Shown here in pieces: positions 1-5,724 of a stretch of 7,221 nucleotides of DNA. This stretch comes from Bacteroidales bacterium (lineage in GTDB: Bacteria > Bacteroidota > Bacteroidia > Bacteroidales > Muribaculaceae). The stretch is taken from assembly GCA_030526455.1 (NCBI GenBank), contig JAUNCU010000029.1, positions 13,130 through 20,350 of the forward strand. The letters run 5' to 3'. The notes below the pieces were generated by a model that was not told the DNA's origin, did not search any database, and saw only the letters and a program-made list of their open reading frames with translations. How positions within the stretch are numbered: position 1 is the stretch's first letter; every line of letters starts with the position of its first letter. Made by a program: the position numbers and the translations under genes.

Positions 1-1
1 T

Positions 2-1357
2 TTCACCCTGAGCGGACTGAAGAATTTGTCGATTCCTCTTGCGGAGTCGAAACTCGGTAACTTCATTTCCGACTACGAAGAAATTTATGGCTCCAATCCA
101 GAATTGAAATCACCGGGAGCGCGTTTTCGCGGGCTGATTCACAATGCAGCGAAAATCACGGGCGAAAAAGTGGTGATTATTCTCGACGAATACGATGCAC
201 CCACCATGCGCTTGTTCAACCAACCCGAAGAACGCGACGCCATGCGCTCAATGCTTCGCGAATTCTACCAAGTGCTTAAAGATGAGGGCGCTTATCTTCG
301 CTTTGTATTCATCACCGGCGTTACGAAATTCTCGCAACTCACCATTTTCTCTGAACTCAACAATCTGAACCAGATATCGCTTGATGACGAGTTTTCAGGC
401 ATCTGCGGCATCACACAAGAAGAACTCGACACCGTGCTTCGCCCCTGCGTGGAAGAATACGCCCAAGATTTGGAAATCACGGTCGAGGAGGCGTATCGTC
501 TATTGAAAAAAAATTACGATGGCTACCACTTCTCGCCCAAAGGCAAAGACGTGTATGCTCCATTCAGTCTGCTCAAGGCGCTCGATGCTAAAGGCACTGG
601 TTATTACTGGTTTGAAAGCGGCACTTCCACTTCGCTGCTCGAGCACCTGAGGCAGTTCCCCATCACTAGCGCCCTTGACTATGATGGCGTGGAGGTGAGC
701 GAAAACGAATTCTCCATCCCTTGCGAGGATGCCATCACGCCCATGCCGCTGCTCTACCAGAGTGGCTATCTCACTATACAGTCCTACGATCGATTTGTGC
801 AACAATTCCGGCTCAAAATTCCTAACAACGAGGTGCGAAAAGGCCTTATCGACTGCTTGATGCCCATCATACTCAAGCGCACAGTAGGCGAAAACAATGC
901 CTTGACAACAGCCATGGCGAGAGCCGTTTTCAAAGGCAACCTTGCCGATGCGCTCACGGCACTGCGCTCTTATATCGCAAAAATTCCTTACGACATCATC
1001 ACCAAGGAGGAATGGGAGGAGAAGGAGTCGCGCGAAGCGTTCTACAAACTGCTGTTCTACATGGCATTCTCGATGCTTAACGCCATCGTCGATACTGAGG
1101 TGAAGAGCATTCTGGGACGCGCCGATGTGGTGATCGAGACCGACGACGACGTGTTTGTGCTCGAACTGAAGGTGGACGACAGCGTCGACAACGCCCTCGC
1201 GCAAATCAACTCCAAAGGCTATGCCATCCCCTACGAGGCCGATGGCCGAAGACTCACAAAATGTGGCGTGAGCATCTCGTCTGCTGCCCGAAACATCACC
1301 CACTGGCGCATCACCGACGCCGACGGAAACCTCGTCGACGAGCAGCAATTTGAATAA
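2..1357 (+). CDS. AAA-ATPase-like protein with C-terminal PD-(D/E)XK nuclease-fold domain, 5' partial
   Basis: This is the C-terminal 451 residues of a protein whose reading frame is open to the window's left edge; the TTG at 26 is an internal codon, not a convincing start. Counting the TTC at 2 as residue 1, a Walker-B-like VVIILDEYD ends near residue 65, the family signature YDGYHFS is at about 172-178, and FESGT is at 204-208. These match the AAA-ATPase-like family (PF09820). The end carries a PD-(D/E)XK core (PF08011/DUF1703 type): GRAD with Asp375, then VLELK with Glu388 and Lys390, and a downstream Gln401. Relatives are usually a little over 500 residues, so roughly 70-100 residues, including the P-loop-like region, are missing here because of the window edge. 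These proteins are common and often multicopy in Bacteroidetes, and their biological role is not established. The gene is separated from the gcv operon by 384 bases and seems unrelated to it. The family call is firm; the function is unknown. Confidence 0.88.
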   Translation, partial: FTLSGLKNLSIPLAESKLGNFISDYEEIYGSNPELKSPGARFRGLIHNAAKITGEKVVIILDEYDAPTMRLFNQPEERDAMRSMLREFYQVLKDEGAYLRFVFITGVTKFSQLTIFSELNNLNQISLDDEFSGICGITQEELDTVLRPCVEEYAQDLEITVEEAYRLLKKNYDGYHFSPKGKDVYAPFSLLKALDAKGTGYYWFESGTSTSLLEHLRQFPITSALDYDGVEVSENEFSIPCEDAITPMPLLYQSGYLTIQSYDRFVQQFRLKIPNNEVRKGLIDCLMPIILKRTVGENNALTTAMARAVFKGNLADALTALRSYIAKIPYDIITKEEWEEKESREAFYKLLFYMAFSMLNAIVDTEVKSILGRADVVIETDDDVFVLELKVDDSVDNALAQINSKGYAIPYEADGRRLTKCGVSISSAARNITHWRITDADGNLVDEQQFE

Positions 1358-1668
1358 CCAATTTTGCGCCACTTCGGCGGCAGCATCATCCTTTTGCCAT
1401 CATAAGCATTCGGAGGAGTTCATCCACTCTTCCCCATCCCTATTTTACTTACCGCAACCACTATGAAAATGCCTGTGTGGTGAGGGTGCTTTTTATGCAA
1501 ATTTTCGGGATTTTTGCCCGAGGTTTTCAGGGTTTCGCTTTCATTCTTCTTGCGTTTTTGGCGAATCGTTGACAAGGGTGAATTCGGGCGTTTTTTCGTG
1601 CAATTTTTTCTGTGAAATTTCGTGTTAAAAAAGAGGTGAAAAATGCGTGGCAATTCACAGAAAATACC
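1358..1668. other. AT-rich intergenic spacer upstream of the lplA-gcv promoter
   Basis: No gene is supported here. The stretch is AT-rich with T-runs and contrasts with the GC-rich coding DNA on both sides. A weak 5-bp hairpin (TCGGG at 1505-1509, CCCGA at 1517-1521) is followed by only four Ts after GG. A 4-bp hairpin lies just after the upstream stop (CGCC at 1367-1370, GGCG at 1376-1379). Neither is a convincing terminator. A 77-codon minus-strand open frame (1420-1653) is Lys/Asn/His-rich with no recognisable domain and is most likely chance. No tRNA, rRNA, CRISPR repeat or riboswitch fold was recognised. Confidence 0.6.
1606..1664. repeat. Widely spaced perfect 11-bp inverted repeat upstream of the lplA promoter
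   Basis: TTTTCTGTGAA at 1606-1616 is the exact reverse complement of TTCACAGAAAA at 1654-1664, with 37 bases between the arms. The right arm ends four bases before the promoter motif at 1669-1676, so it lies between where the -33 and -7 elements would sit. The arm centres are 48 bp apart. This could be a pair of half-sites for a regulator that loops DNA, or a chance match in T/A-rich sequence. The repeat is seen directly; its role is inferred. Confidence 0.5.
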
Positions 1669-1676
1669 TATCTTTG
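1669..1676 (+). promoter_or_regulatory. Bacteroidetes-type -7 promoter element for the lplA-gcv operon
   Basis: TATCTTTG is an exact match to the Bacteroidetes primary-sigma -7 consensus TAnnTTTG. Transcription would begin about four to six bases further on, near 1680-1682, giving a leader of roughly 60 bases before the GTG of lplA. The -33 position is poor: GTGG at 1647-1650 is only a partial match to TTTG, with an 18-base spacer. A weak -33 would fit a promoter that needs an activator, but that is inference. No other TAnnTTTG was noticed in the gaps inside the gcv cluster, so this is the best candidate for driving all five genes. Confidence 0.6.
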
Positions 1677-1681
1677 GAATT

Positions 1682-1699
1682 GCTTTAGGATGCTAAAGC
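1682..1699 (+). promoter_or_regulatory. Hairpin at the predicted 5' end of the lplA-gcv transcript
   Basis: GCTTTAG (1682-1688) and CTAAAGC (1693-1699) are perfectly complementary 7-base arms around a GATG loop. Flanking bases 1681 and 1700 could add a T-G wobble pair. The stem starts within a few bases of the predicted transcription start. It could be a 5'-terminal RNA stem that protects the mRNA, or a DNA operator overlapping the start site. The ATG in the loop opens a four-codon frame (ATG CTA AAG CGC TAA, 1690-1704), probably by chance. The structure is seen; the function is inferred. Confidence 0.45.
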
Positions 1700-1741
1700 G
1701 CTAACACGATTATTAACAACTGAAAGACCCTTTAATACAAA

Positions 1742-2725
1742 GTGAAGTACCTACTTCTGCCATCAACCGAAACGCGAATCCTGCCATTCTACCTGGCTAT
1801 GGAGGAACACGCCGCCCACATCATTGGCGACGACGACCTGTTCTTTATGTGGCAGGTGAACCCCACTGTGATTTTCGGCCGTAACCAACTCATCGAGGGC
1901 GAGGTGAATCTGCCCTACTGCCGCGAGCACGGCATCGCCACCTATCGCCGCAAGAGCGGCGGCGGATGCGTGTTTGCCGACATGAGCAATATCATGATGA
2001 GTTACATCACCCGCAGCGACAATGTGGAACTCACCTTCTCGCGCTATACGAGCGCCGTGGTGCAGATGCTGAAAAAACTGGGGCTGAACGCGAGCGACAA
2101 CGGACGCAACGATATCCTCATCGACGGGCTGAAAGTGAGCGGCAACGCCTTCTACCACATCCCGGGGCGCAGCATCGTGCACGGCACCATGCTCTTCGAC
2201 ACCGACATGGCCCACATGCAGGGCGCCATCACCCCTTCGGAGAAGAAACTGCAGTCGAAGGGCGTGAAGAGTGTGCGCAGCCGCATCACCACCCTAAGCC
2301 AGCACCTGGCCGGAAAGATGGACATTGAGCAATTCAAGGCATTCGTGAAAACCGAACTCTGCGACGGCGAGATTCTGCTCACCGATGCCGATGTGGCCGA
2401 GATCGAGCGCATCACACAAAGTTACCTCACCGAGGAATTCATCTACGGCAACAACCCGCGCTGCTCGTCGATGCACAGCGTGCGCATCGAGGGCGTGGGC
2501 GAATTTCAGGTGAGCCTCGAACTGGACCACAACGTGATCAAAAACCTCAACCTGGCGGGCGACTTCCTGATGACGGGCGACATCGACGCGAGCATCATCG
2601 CTCCGCTGCGCGGCGTGGCCTACACCCGCGAAGCCATCACGGCAGCACTCGCCGGCCTCGACGCCAGCAAGGTGATCATGAACCTGACTACCGAACAACT
2701 AATCAATAACATACTTTTAACTTAA
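1742..2725 (+). CDS. lplA: Lipoate-protein ligase A family protein
   Basis: This 327-residue cytoplasmic enzyme is expected to activate lipoate (or octanoate) with ATP and attach it to the lipoyl-domain lysine of an acceptor protein, here most plausibly GcvH. The N-terminal BPL/LplA/LipB catalytic domain (about 1-230) shows the lipoyl-binding motif RRKSGGGCVFAD (69-80), DGLKVSGNAF with the conserved Lys131, HGT (147-149) and KGVKSVRSR (173-181). Residues from about 233 (FIYGNNP) to the end match the accessory C-terminal domain of LplA ligases, including GDF at 273-275. Having both domains favours an LplA ligase over LipB or LipM octanoyltransferases. The start is GTG: an in-frame TAA lies at 1733-1735, only two codons before it, and the next ATG (1799) would remove the conserved first 19 residues. 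There is no Shine-Dalgarno sequence. It is the first gene of the gcv operon, 12 bases before gcvT. Substrate preference cannot be read from sequence alone. Confidence 0.93.
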   Translation: MKYLLLPSTETRILPFYLAMEEHAAHIIGDDDLFFMWQVNPTVIFGRNQLIEGEVNLPYCREHGIATYRRKSGGGCVFADMSNIMMSYITRSDNVELTFSRYTSAVVQMLKKLGLNASDNGRNDILIDGLKVSGNAFYHIPGRSIVHGTMLFDTDMAHMQGAITPSEKKLQSKGVKSVRSRITTLSQHLAGKMDIEQFKAFVKTELCDGEILLTDADVAEIERITQSYLTEEFIYGNNPRCSSMHSVRIEGVGEFQVSLELDHNVIKNLNLAGDFLMTGDIDASIIAPLRGVAYTREAITAALAGLDASKVIMNLTTEQLINNILLT

Positions 2726-2737
2726 AAACAACTACCT

Positions 2738-3838
2738 ATGAGTGAAGAAATGAAAGTAACCTGTCTGCACGACAAGCACGTGGCCCTGGGCGCACTGATG
2801 AGCCCCTTCGGCGGTTTCGACATGCCCATCCAGTATAAGGGCATCGTGGACGAGCACAATGCCGTACGCAACCAAGTGGGCGTGTTCGACGTCTCTCACA
2901 TGGGCGAGGTGGAAATCACCGGCCCTGAAGCAGAAAAATTTGTAAACTATATTTTCACCAACGATATCACCGACGCCCCCGTGGGCAAAATCTACTACGG
3001 CATGATGCTCTACCCCGACGGAGGCACCGTTGACGATTTGCTCGTGTACAAGATGGGCGAAAACGACCTGTTCCTCGTGATCAACGCCGCCAACATCGAC
3101 AAGGACGTGGCTTGGATCATGGAGCATGCCAAAGACTTCAACGTGACCGTAGATCACCAGAGCGACAAGTATGGCCAACTCGCCGTGCAGGGTCCCGACA
3201 GCGAAACCGTGCTCAAGAGCGTGCTCGACATTGACGCCACCGACCTGGTGTTCTACACCTTCAAGACGATGCCGTACGATGGCGAAACCATCATCGTGAG
3301 CCGCACTGGCTACACCGGTGAAGACGGCTTCGAAATCTACGCCAGCCACGCCGCCATCAATAAGATGTGGGACCTGCTCATCGCTGCCGATGTGCAACCC
3401 TGTGGCCTCGGCTGCCGCGACACGCTGCGCTTTGAGGTGGGTCTGCCGCTCTACGGCGACGAACTGAGCGCCGAGATTTCGCCTATCGACGCCACCCTGG
3501 GCATGTTTGTGAAAATCGACAAGGAAGGCGGCTTCATAGGCCAGGAAGCCTGCGCCAAGCAGAAGGCTGAAGGCAGCCCCAAGAAACTGGTGGGCCTCGA
3601 GTTGCACGACAAGGCCATCGCACGCCATGGCTACGAAGTGCTTAAAGACGACAAGGTGGTGGGCTACATCACCACTGGCTACCGTGGCATCTCGGTGGAA
3701 GGCAAGAGTCTGGCATTTGCGCTCGTGGACCGCGCCGTGGGCAACCTGGGCGACGAGTTGTGCGTGAAGATTCGCAAAAAGGTGTTCACCGCCACCATCG
3801 TGAAAAAGAAATTCTACAAAAAATCTTACAAGAAATAA
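2738..3838 (+). CDS. gcvT: Glycine cleavage system T-protein (aminomethyltransferase)
   Basis: This 366-residue T-protein takes the aminomethyl group from the lipoyl arm of GcvH, forms 5,10-methylenetetrahydrofolate and releases ammonia. Family landmarks run in order: FDVSHMGE (50-57), GGTVDDLLVY with the conserved acidic pair Asp99-Asp100, SRTGYTGEDGFEIY (188-201) and GLGCRDTLRFEVGLPLYG (213-230). The C-terminal barrel domain ends in a very basic tail (VKKKFYKKSYKK). The length is normal for GcvT. Cys216 stands where most relatives have Ala in the GLGARDTLR motif, and the TTGYRGISVEGKS segment departs from the usual TSG-S-P-GK pattern, though both look tolerable. The start may be ATG 2738 or ATG 2750 (residue 5): no ribosome site decides, and relatives often begin close to the second. 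The upstream gap from lplA is only 12 bases, implying co-transcription. Confidence 0.97.
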   Translation: MSEEMKVTCLHDKHVALGALMSPFGGFDMPIQYKGIVDEHNAVRNQVGVFDVSHMGEVEITGPEAEKFVNYIFTNDITDAPVGKIYYGMMLYPDGGTVDDLLVYKMGENDLFLVINAANIDKDVAWIMEHAKDFNVTVDHQSDKYGQLAVQGPDSETVLKSVLDIDATDLVFYTFKTMPYDGETIIVSRTGYTGEDGFEIYASHAAINKMWDLLIAADVQPCGLGCRDTLRFEVGLPLYGDELSAEISPIDATLGMFVKIDKEGGFIGQEACAKQKAEGSPKKLVGLELHDKAIARHGYEVLKDDKVVGYITTGYRGISVEGKSLAFALVDRAVGNLGDELCVKIRKKVFTATIVKKKFYKKSYKK

Positions 3839-3858
3839 ATTAACTCATTCATAAACCC

Positions 3859-3879
3859 GCCCCGCCACATGAGCGAGGC
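3859..3879 (+). other. Imperfect intercistronic hairpin between gcvT and gcvH
   Basis: GCCCCGC (3859-3865) can pair with GCGAGGC (3873-3879) with one C-A mismatch and a 7-base loop. It is followed by an A-rich run (AAAACAAAACA), not a T-run, so it is not an intrinsic terminator. It is the only GC-rich block in this 58-base gap and lies 17 bases before the gcvH ATG. It may affect mRNA stability or processing, or be incidental. Confidence 0.3.
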
Positions 3880-3896
3880 AAAACAAAACAATTACT

Positions 3897-4277
3897 ATGA
3901 GCAAGATTATTGAAGGCTACTATTACAGCGAATCACATGAATTTGTGAAAGTGGAAGGCAACATCGGTTACGTGGGCATCACCGACCACGCTCAACACGA
4001 ACTGGGCAACGTGGTGTACGTTGACATGCCTGAAGTGGACGACGAAGTGAACGCAGGCGAAGAATTCGGCGCAGTGGAAAGCGTGAAGGCTGCCAGCGAC
4101 CTCTTCTCGCCAGTGAGCGGCACTGTAGTGGAAGTGAACGAAGCCCTCGACGACGAGCCTGGCCTCATCAACAAGGACGCTTACGAAAACTGGATCATGA
4201 AGGTGGAGATGAGCGACGAAAGCGAACTCGAAAACCTCATGGACGCCGCTGCCTACAAGGCTTTCATCGGCGAATAA
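3897..4277 (+). CDS. gcvH: Glycine cleavage system H-protein (lipoyl carrier)
   Basis: This 126-residue H-protein is the mobile lipoyl carrier that shuttles the aminomethyl intermediate from the P-protein to the T-protein and is then reoxidised by dihydrolipoamide dehydrogenase. The whole protein is one lipoyl/biotinyl-type beta-barrel domain. The lipoylation motif ESVKAASD is intact with acceptor Lys64, followed by the expected SPVSGTVVEVN strand and turn (71-81). Other hallmarks are YVGITDHAQHELGNVVYVDMP (25-45) and a C-terminal ESELENLMDAAAYKAFI helix. Length is typical (about 125-130). The ATG lies after an A-rich leader with no Shine-Dalgarno sequence. It sits 58 bases after gcvT and 94 bases before gcvPA, both gaps carrying possible RNA hairpins. 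The operon's ligase LplA is its likely modifying enzyme. Confidence 0.98.
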   Translation: MSKIIEGYYYSESHEFVKVEGNIGYVGITDHAQHELGNVVYVDMPEVDDEVNAGEEFGAVESVKAASDLFSPVSGTVVEVNEALDDEPGLINKDAYENWIMKVEMSDESELENLMDAAAYKAFIGE

Positions 4278-4301
4278 GCCACATTTATTTAATGTAACAC
4301 C

Positions 4302-4341
4302 AGGGTTGAGGACCGCTTCAGTGAGCAGTGACCTCAACCCT
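4302..4341 (+). other. Perfect 10-bp stem-loop between gcvH and gcvPA
   Basis: AGGGTTGAGG (4302-4311) and CCTCAACCCT (4332-4341) are exact reverse complements around a 20-base loop. The loop holds a direct repeat, CAGTGA at 4319-4324 and again at 4326-4331. What follows (TCATTCTCCTT) is pyrimidine-rich but not a clean T-run, so it is at best a weak or partial terminator. A smaller AT hairpin, ACATT/AATGT (4281-4285 and 4291-4295), comes just after the gcvH stop. Since gcvPA and gcvPB follow without a visible promoter, an RNA-stability, processing or attenuation element is the more likely reading. The structure is seen; the role is inferred. Confidence 0.5.
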
Positions 4342-4371
4342 CATTCTCCTTATTAAAACAAATCTCTCTAT

Positions 4372-5724
4372 ATGACCTATAAATTTTTCCCACATACCAC
4401 CGACGACATCCGCGCGATGCTCAACACCTGCGGGGAGAAGTGTCTCGACGACCTCTACAAGGATATCCCCGAGGACCTGGTATTGAAAAAAGAATACGGC
4501 CTGCCCGAAGGAATGAGCGAGATTGAAGTGCGCAATTTCTTCAACGGCCTCGCTCAGGGCAACGAAACGCTGAAGTGCCTCATAGGCGCCGGCTGCTACG
4601 ACCACTATTCGCCATCGGTGGTGAACAATATCGTGAGCCGCAGCGAATTCCTCACCTCCTACACGCCTTACCAAGCCGAAATTTCGCAAGGCACACTGCA
4701 ATACATCTTCGAATACCAGAGCATGATGGCCATGCTCACCGGCATGGAAGTGAGCAACGCCTCGATGTACGACGGCTGCACCGCCACCGCCGAAGCGATG
4801 ATGATGGCTGTGGCCGCTGCCAAGAAGCGCAACAAGGTGCTCATCTCTGCCACCGTGAATCCTATCGTGCGCCGCGTGGTGGAAACCTACGCTAAATTCA
4901 ACGGCGTGGTGCTCGAAACCATCGCCGAAGATGGCGGCGTTACCTCTAAGGCCGACTTCGAAGCCAAAGTGGCTGCCGACGACGTGGCTGGCGTGATTGT
5001 GGCTGCCCCCAACTTCTACGGCATCGTGGAAGACTACACCGGCTGGGCCGACTTCTGCCACCAGCACAAGTCGCTGCTCATCATGAACTGCGTGGCCTCT
5101 ACCCTGGGCGTGCTGAAAACGCCAGGCGAATGGGGCGCCGACATTGCAGTGGGCGACGGTCAGAGCCTCGGCATTCCTATGAACTTCGGCGGCCCATACG
5201 TGGGCTTCCTCTGCACCAGCAAGAAACTGATTCGTAAGATGCCCGGACGCATCGTGGGCGCTACCACCGACATGGACGGCAAGCGCACCTTCGTGCTCAC
5301 CCTCCAGGCACGCGAACAGCACATTCGCCGCGAAAAGGCCACTAGCAACATCTGCTCCAACGAGAGTCTGATGGCGCTCTACACCACCGTGTATATGGCG
5401 CTCATGGGCAAAGAGGGCTTGAAGGAAGTGAACGAACTGGGCTACAGCGGCGCTCACTACCTGGCCGAAAAACTTTGCGAACTCAAGGGCTTCAGCATGG
5501 CATTCCCCGGCAAGCCTTTCCTCAACGAATTTGCCATCAATTTCGACGGCGACATCGCCGATCTGCAGAATGTGCTGCTCGACTACAGCGGGGTGCAACT
5601 GGGCTTGAAGATTGCCGACCACACCTTGCTGCTGTGCGTCACCGAAACCATCAGCAAAGACGACCTCGACGAAGTAATATTAACCTGTAAAGCCTACACG
5701 GAAGGAGAAGACGAAGATGAATAA
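4372..5724 (+). CDS. gcvPA: Glycine dehydrogenase (decarboxylating) subunit 1, P-protein N-terminal half
   Basis: This 450-residue protein is the N-terminal-half subunit of a two-gene P-protein. With GcvPB it forms the glycine decarboxylase that releases CO2 and loads the aminomethyl group onto lipoyl-GcvH. Family motifs run in order: IGAGCYDHYSP (71-81), FLTSYTPYQAEISQG (93-107), YDGCTATAEAM (133-143), GDGQSLGIPMNFGGPYVGF (261-279), MPGRIVGAT (290-298) and LQAREQHIRREKATSNICSN (311-330). Like other GcvPA subunits it has the fold-type I transferase fold but not the PLP lysine, which is in GcvPB. Length matches stand-alone GcvPA proteins (about 440-450), so this is a genuine split, not a broken fused gcvP. 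It ends in an acidic tail (EGEDEDE, 444-450) whose codons also contain the ribosome-site-like sequence for gcvPB, and it overlaps that gene by 8 bases. The start codon has an A/T-rich leader without a Shine-Dalgarno sequence. Confidence 0.97.
   Translation: MTYKFFPHTTDDIRAMLNTCGEKCLDDLYKDIPEDLVLKKEYGLPEGMSEIEVRNFFNGLAQGNETLKCLIGAGCYDHYSPSVVNNIVSRSEFLTSYTPYQAEISQGTLQYIFEYQSMMAMLTGMEVSNASMYDGCTATAEAMMMAVAAAKKRNKVLISATVNPIVRRVVETYAKFNGVVLETIAEDGGVTSKADFEAKVAADDVAGVIVAAPNFYGIVEDYTGWADFCHQHKSLLIMNCVASTLGVLKTPGEWGADIAVGDGQSLGIPMNFGGPYVGFLCTSKKLIRKMPGRIVGATTDMDGKRTFVLTLQAREQHIRREKATSNICSNESLMALYTTVYMALMGKEGLKEVNELGYSGAHYLAEKLCELKGFSMAFPGKPFLNEFAINFDGDIADLQNVLLDYSGVQLGLKIADHTLLLCVTETISKDDLDEVILTCKAYTEGEDEDE
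5702..5707 (+). promoter_or_regulatory. Shine-Dalgarno-like AAGGAG before gcvPB
   Basis: AAGGAG lies inside the last codons of gcvPA, nine bases before the gcvPB ATG at 5717. It supports that start and fits translational coupling across the ATGAATAA overlap. It is the only clear Shine-Dalgarno-like match in front of a gene here; the other starts have A-rich leaders, as is usual in Bacteroidetes. Because it also encodes part of the Glu-rich GcvPA tail, it may be there partly for coding reasons. Confidence 0.5.

Noticed and set aside
500..1372. 290-codon open frame on the minus strand opposite the AAA-ATPase-like gene
   Set aside because: The plus-strand frame has recognisable family motifs throughout. 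The minus frame has none.
1367..1379. CGCC/GGCG hairpin just after the AAA-ATPase-like gene
   Set aside because: A four-base stem with no T-run is within chance expectation.
1505..1521. TCGGG/CCCGA hairpin as a terminator for the upstream gene
   Set aside because: It has only five pairs and a 7-base loop, followed by GG and four Ts. It lies about 150 bases past the stop codon, so it is too weak to call.
1569..1574. TTGACA resembling an E. coli -35 box
   Set aside because: There is no matching -10 at proper spacing, and the genome appears to use the Bacteroidetes -33/-7 promoter type.
1420..1653. Possible 77-residue gene on the minus strand in the intergenic spacer
   Set aside because: The translation is rich in Lys, Asn, His and Ser, as expected from AT-rich non-coding DNA. 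No domain, signal peptide or Bacteroidetes promoter was seen upstream on that strand.
2732..3628. 298-codon open frame on the minus strand opposite gcvT
   Set aside because: It is an antisense shadow of gcvT with no family motif and an implausible His/Val-rich composition.
4302..4341. The gcvH-gcvPA stem-loop as a full intrinsic terminator ending a lplA-gcvT-gcvH operon
   Set aside because: The T-run after the stem is broken by C and A, the loop is long, and no promoter is visible for gcvPA-gcvPB, whose products are needed together with GcvT and GcvH.
4318..5622. 434-codon open frame on the minus strand opposite gcvPA
   Set aside because: It is an antisense shadow with the same low-complexity His/Val/Ala composition and no recognisable motifs; GcvPA on the plus strand explains the sequence.
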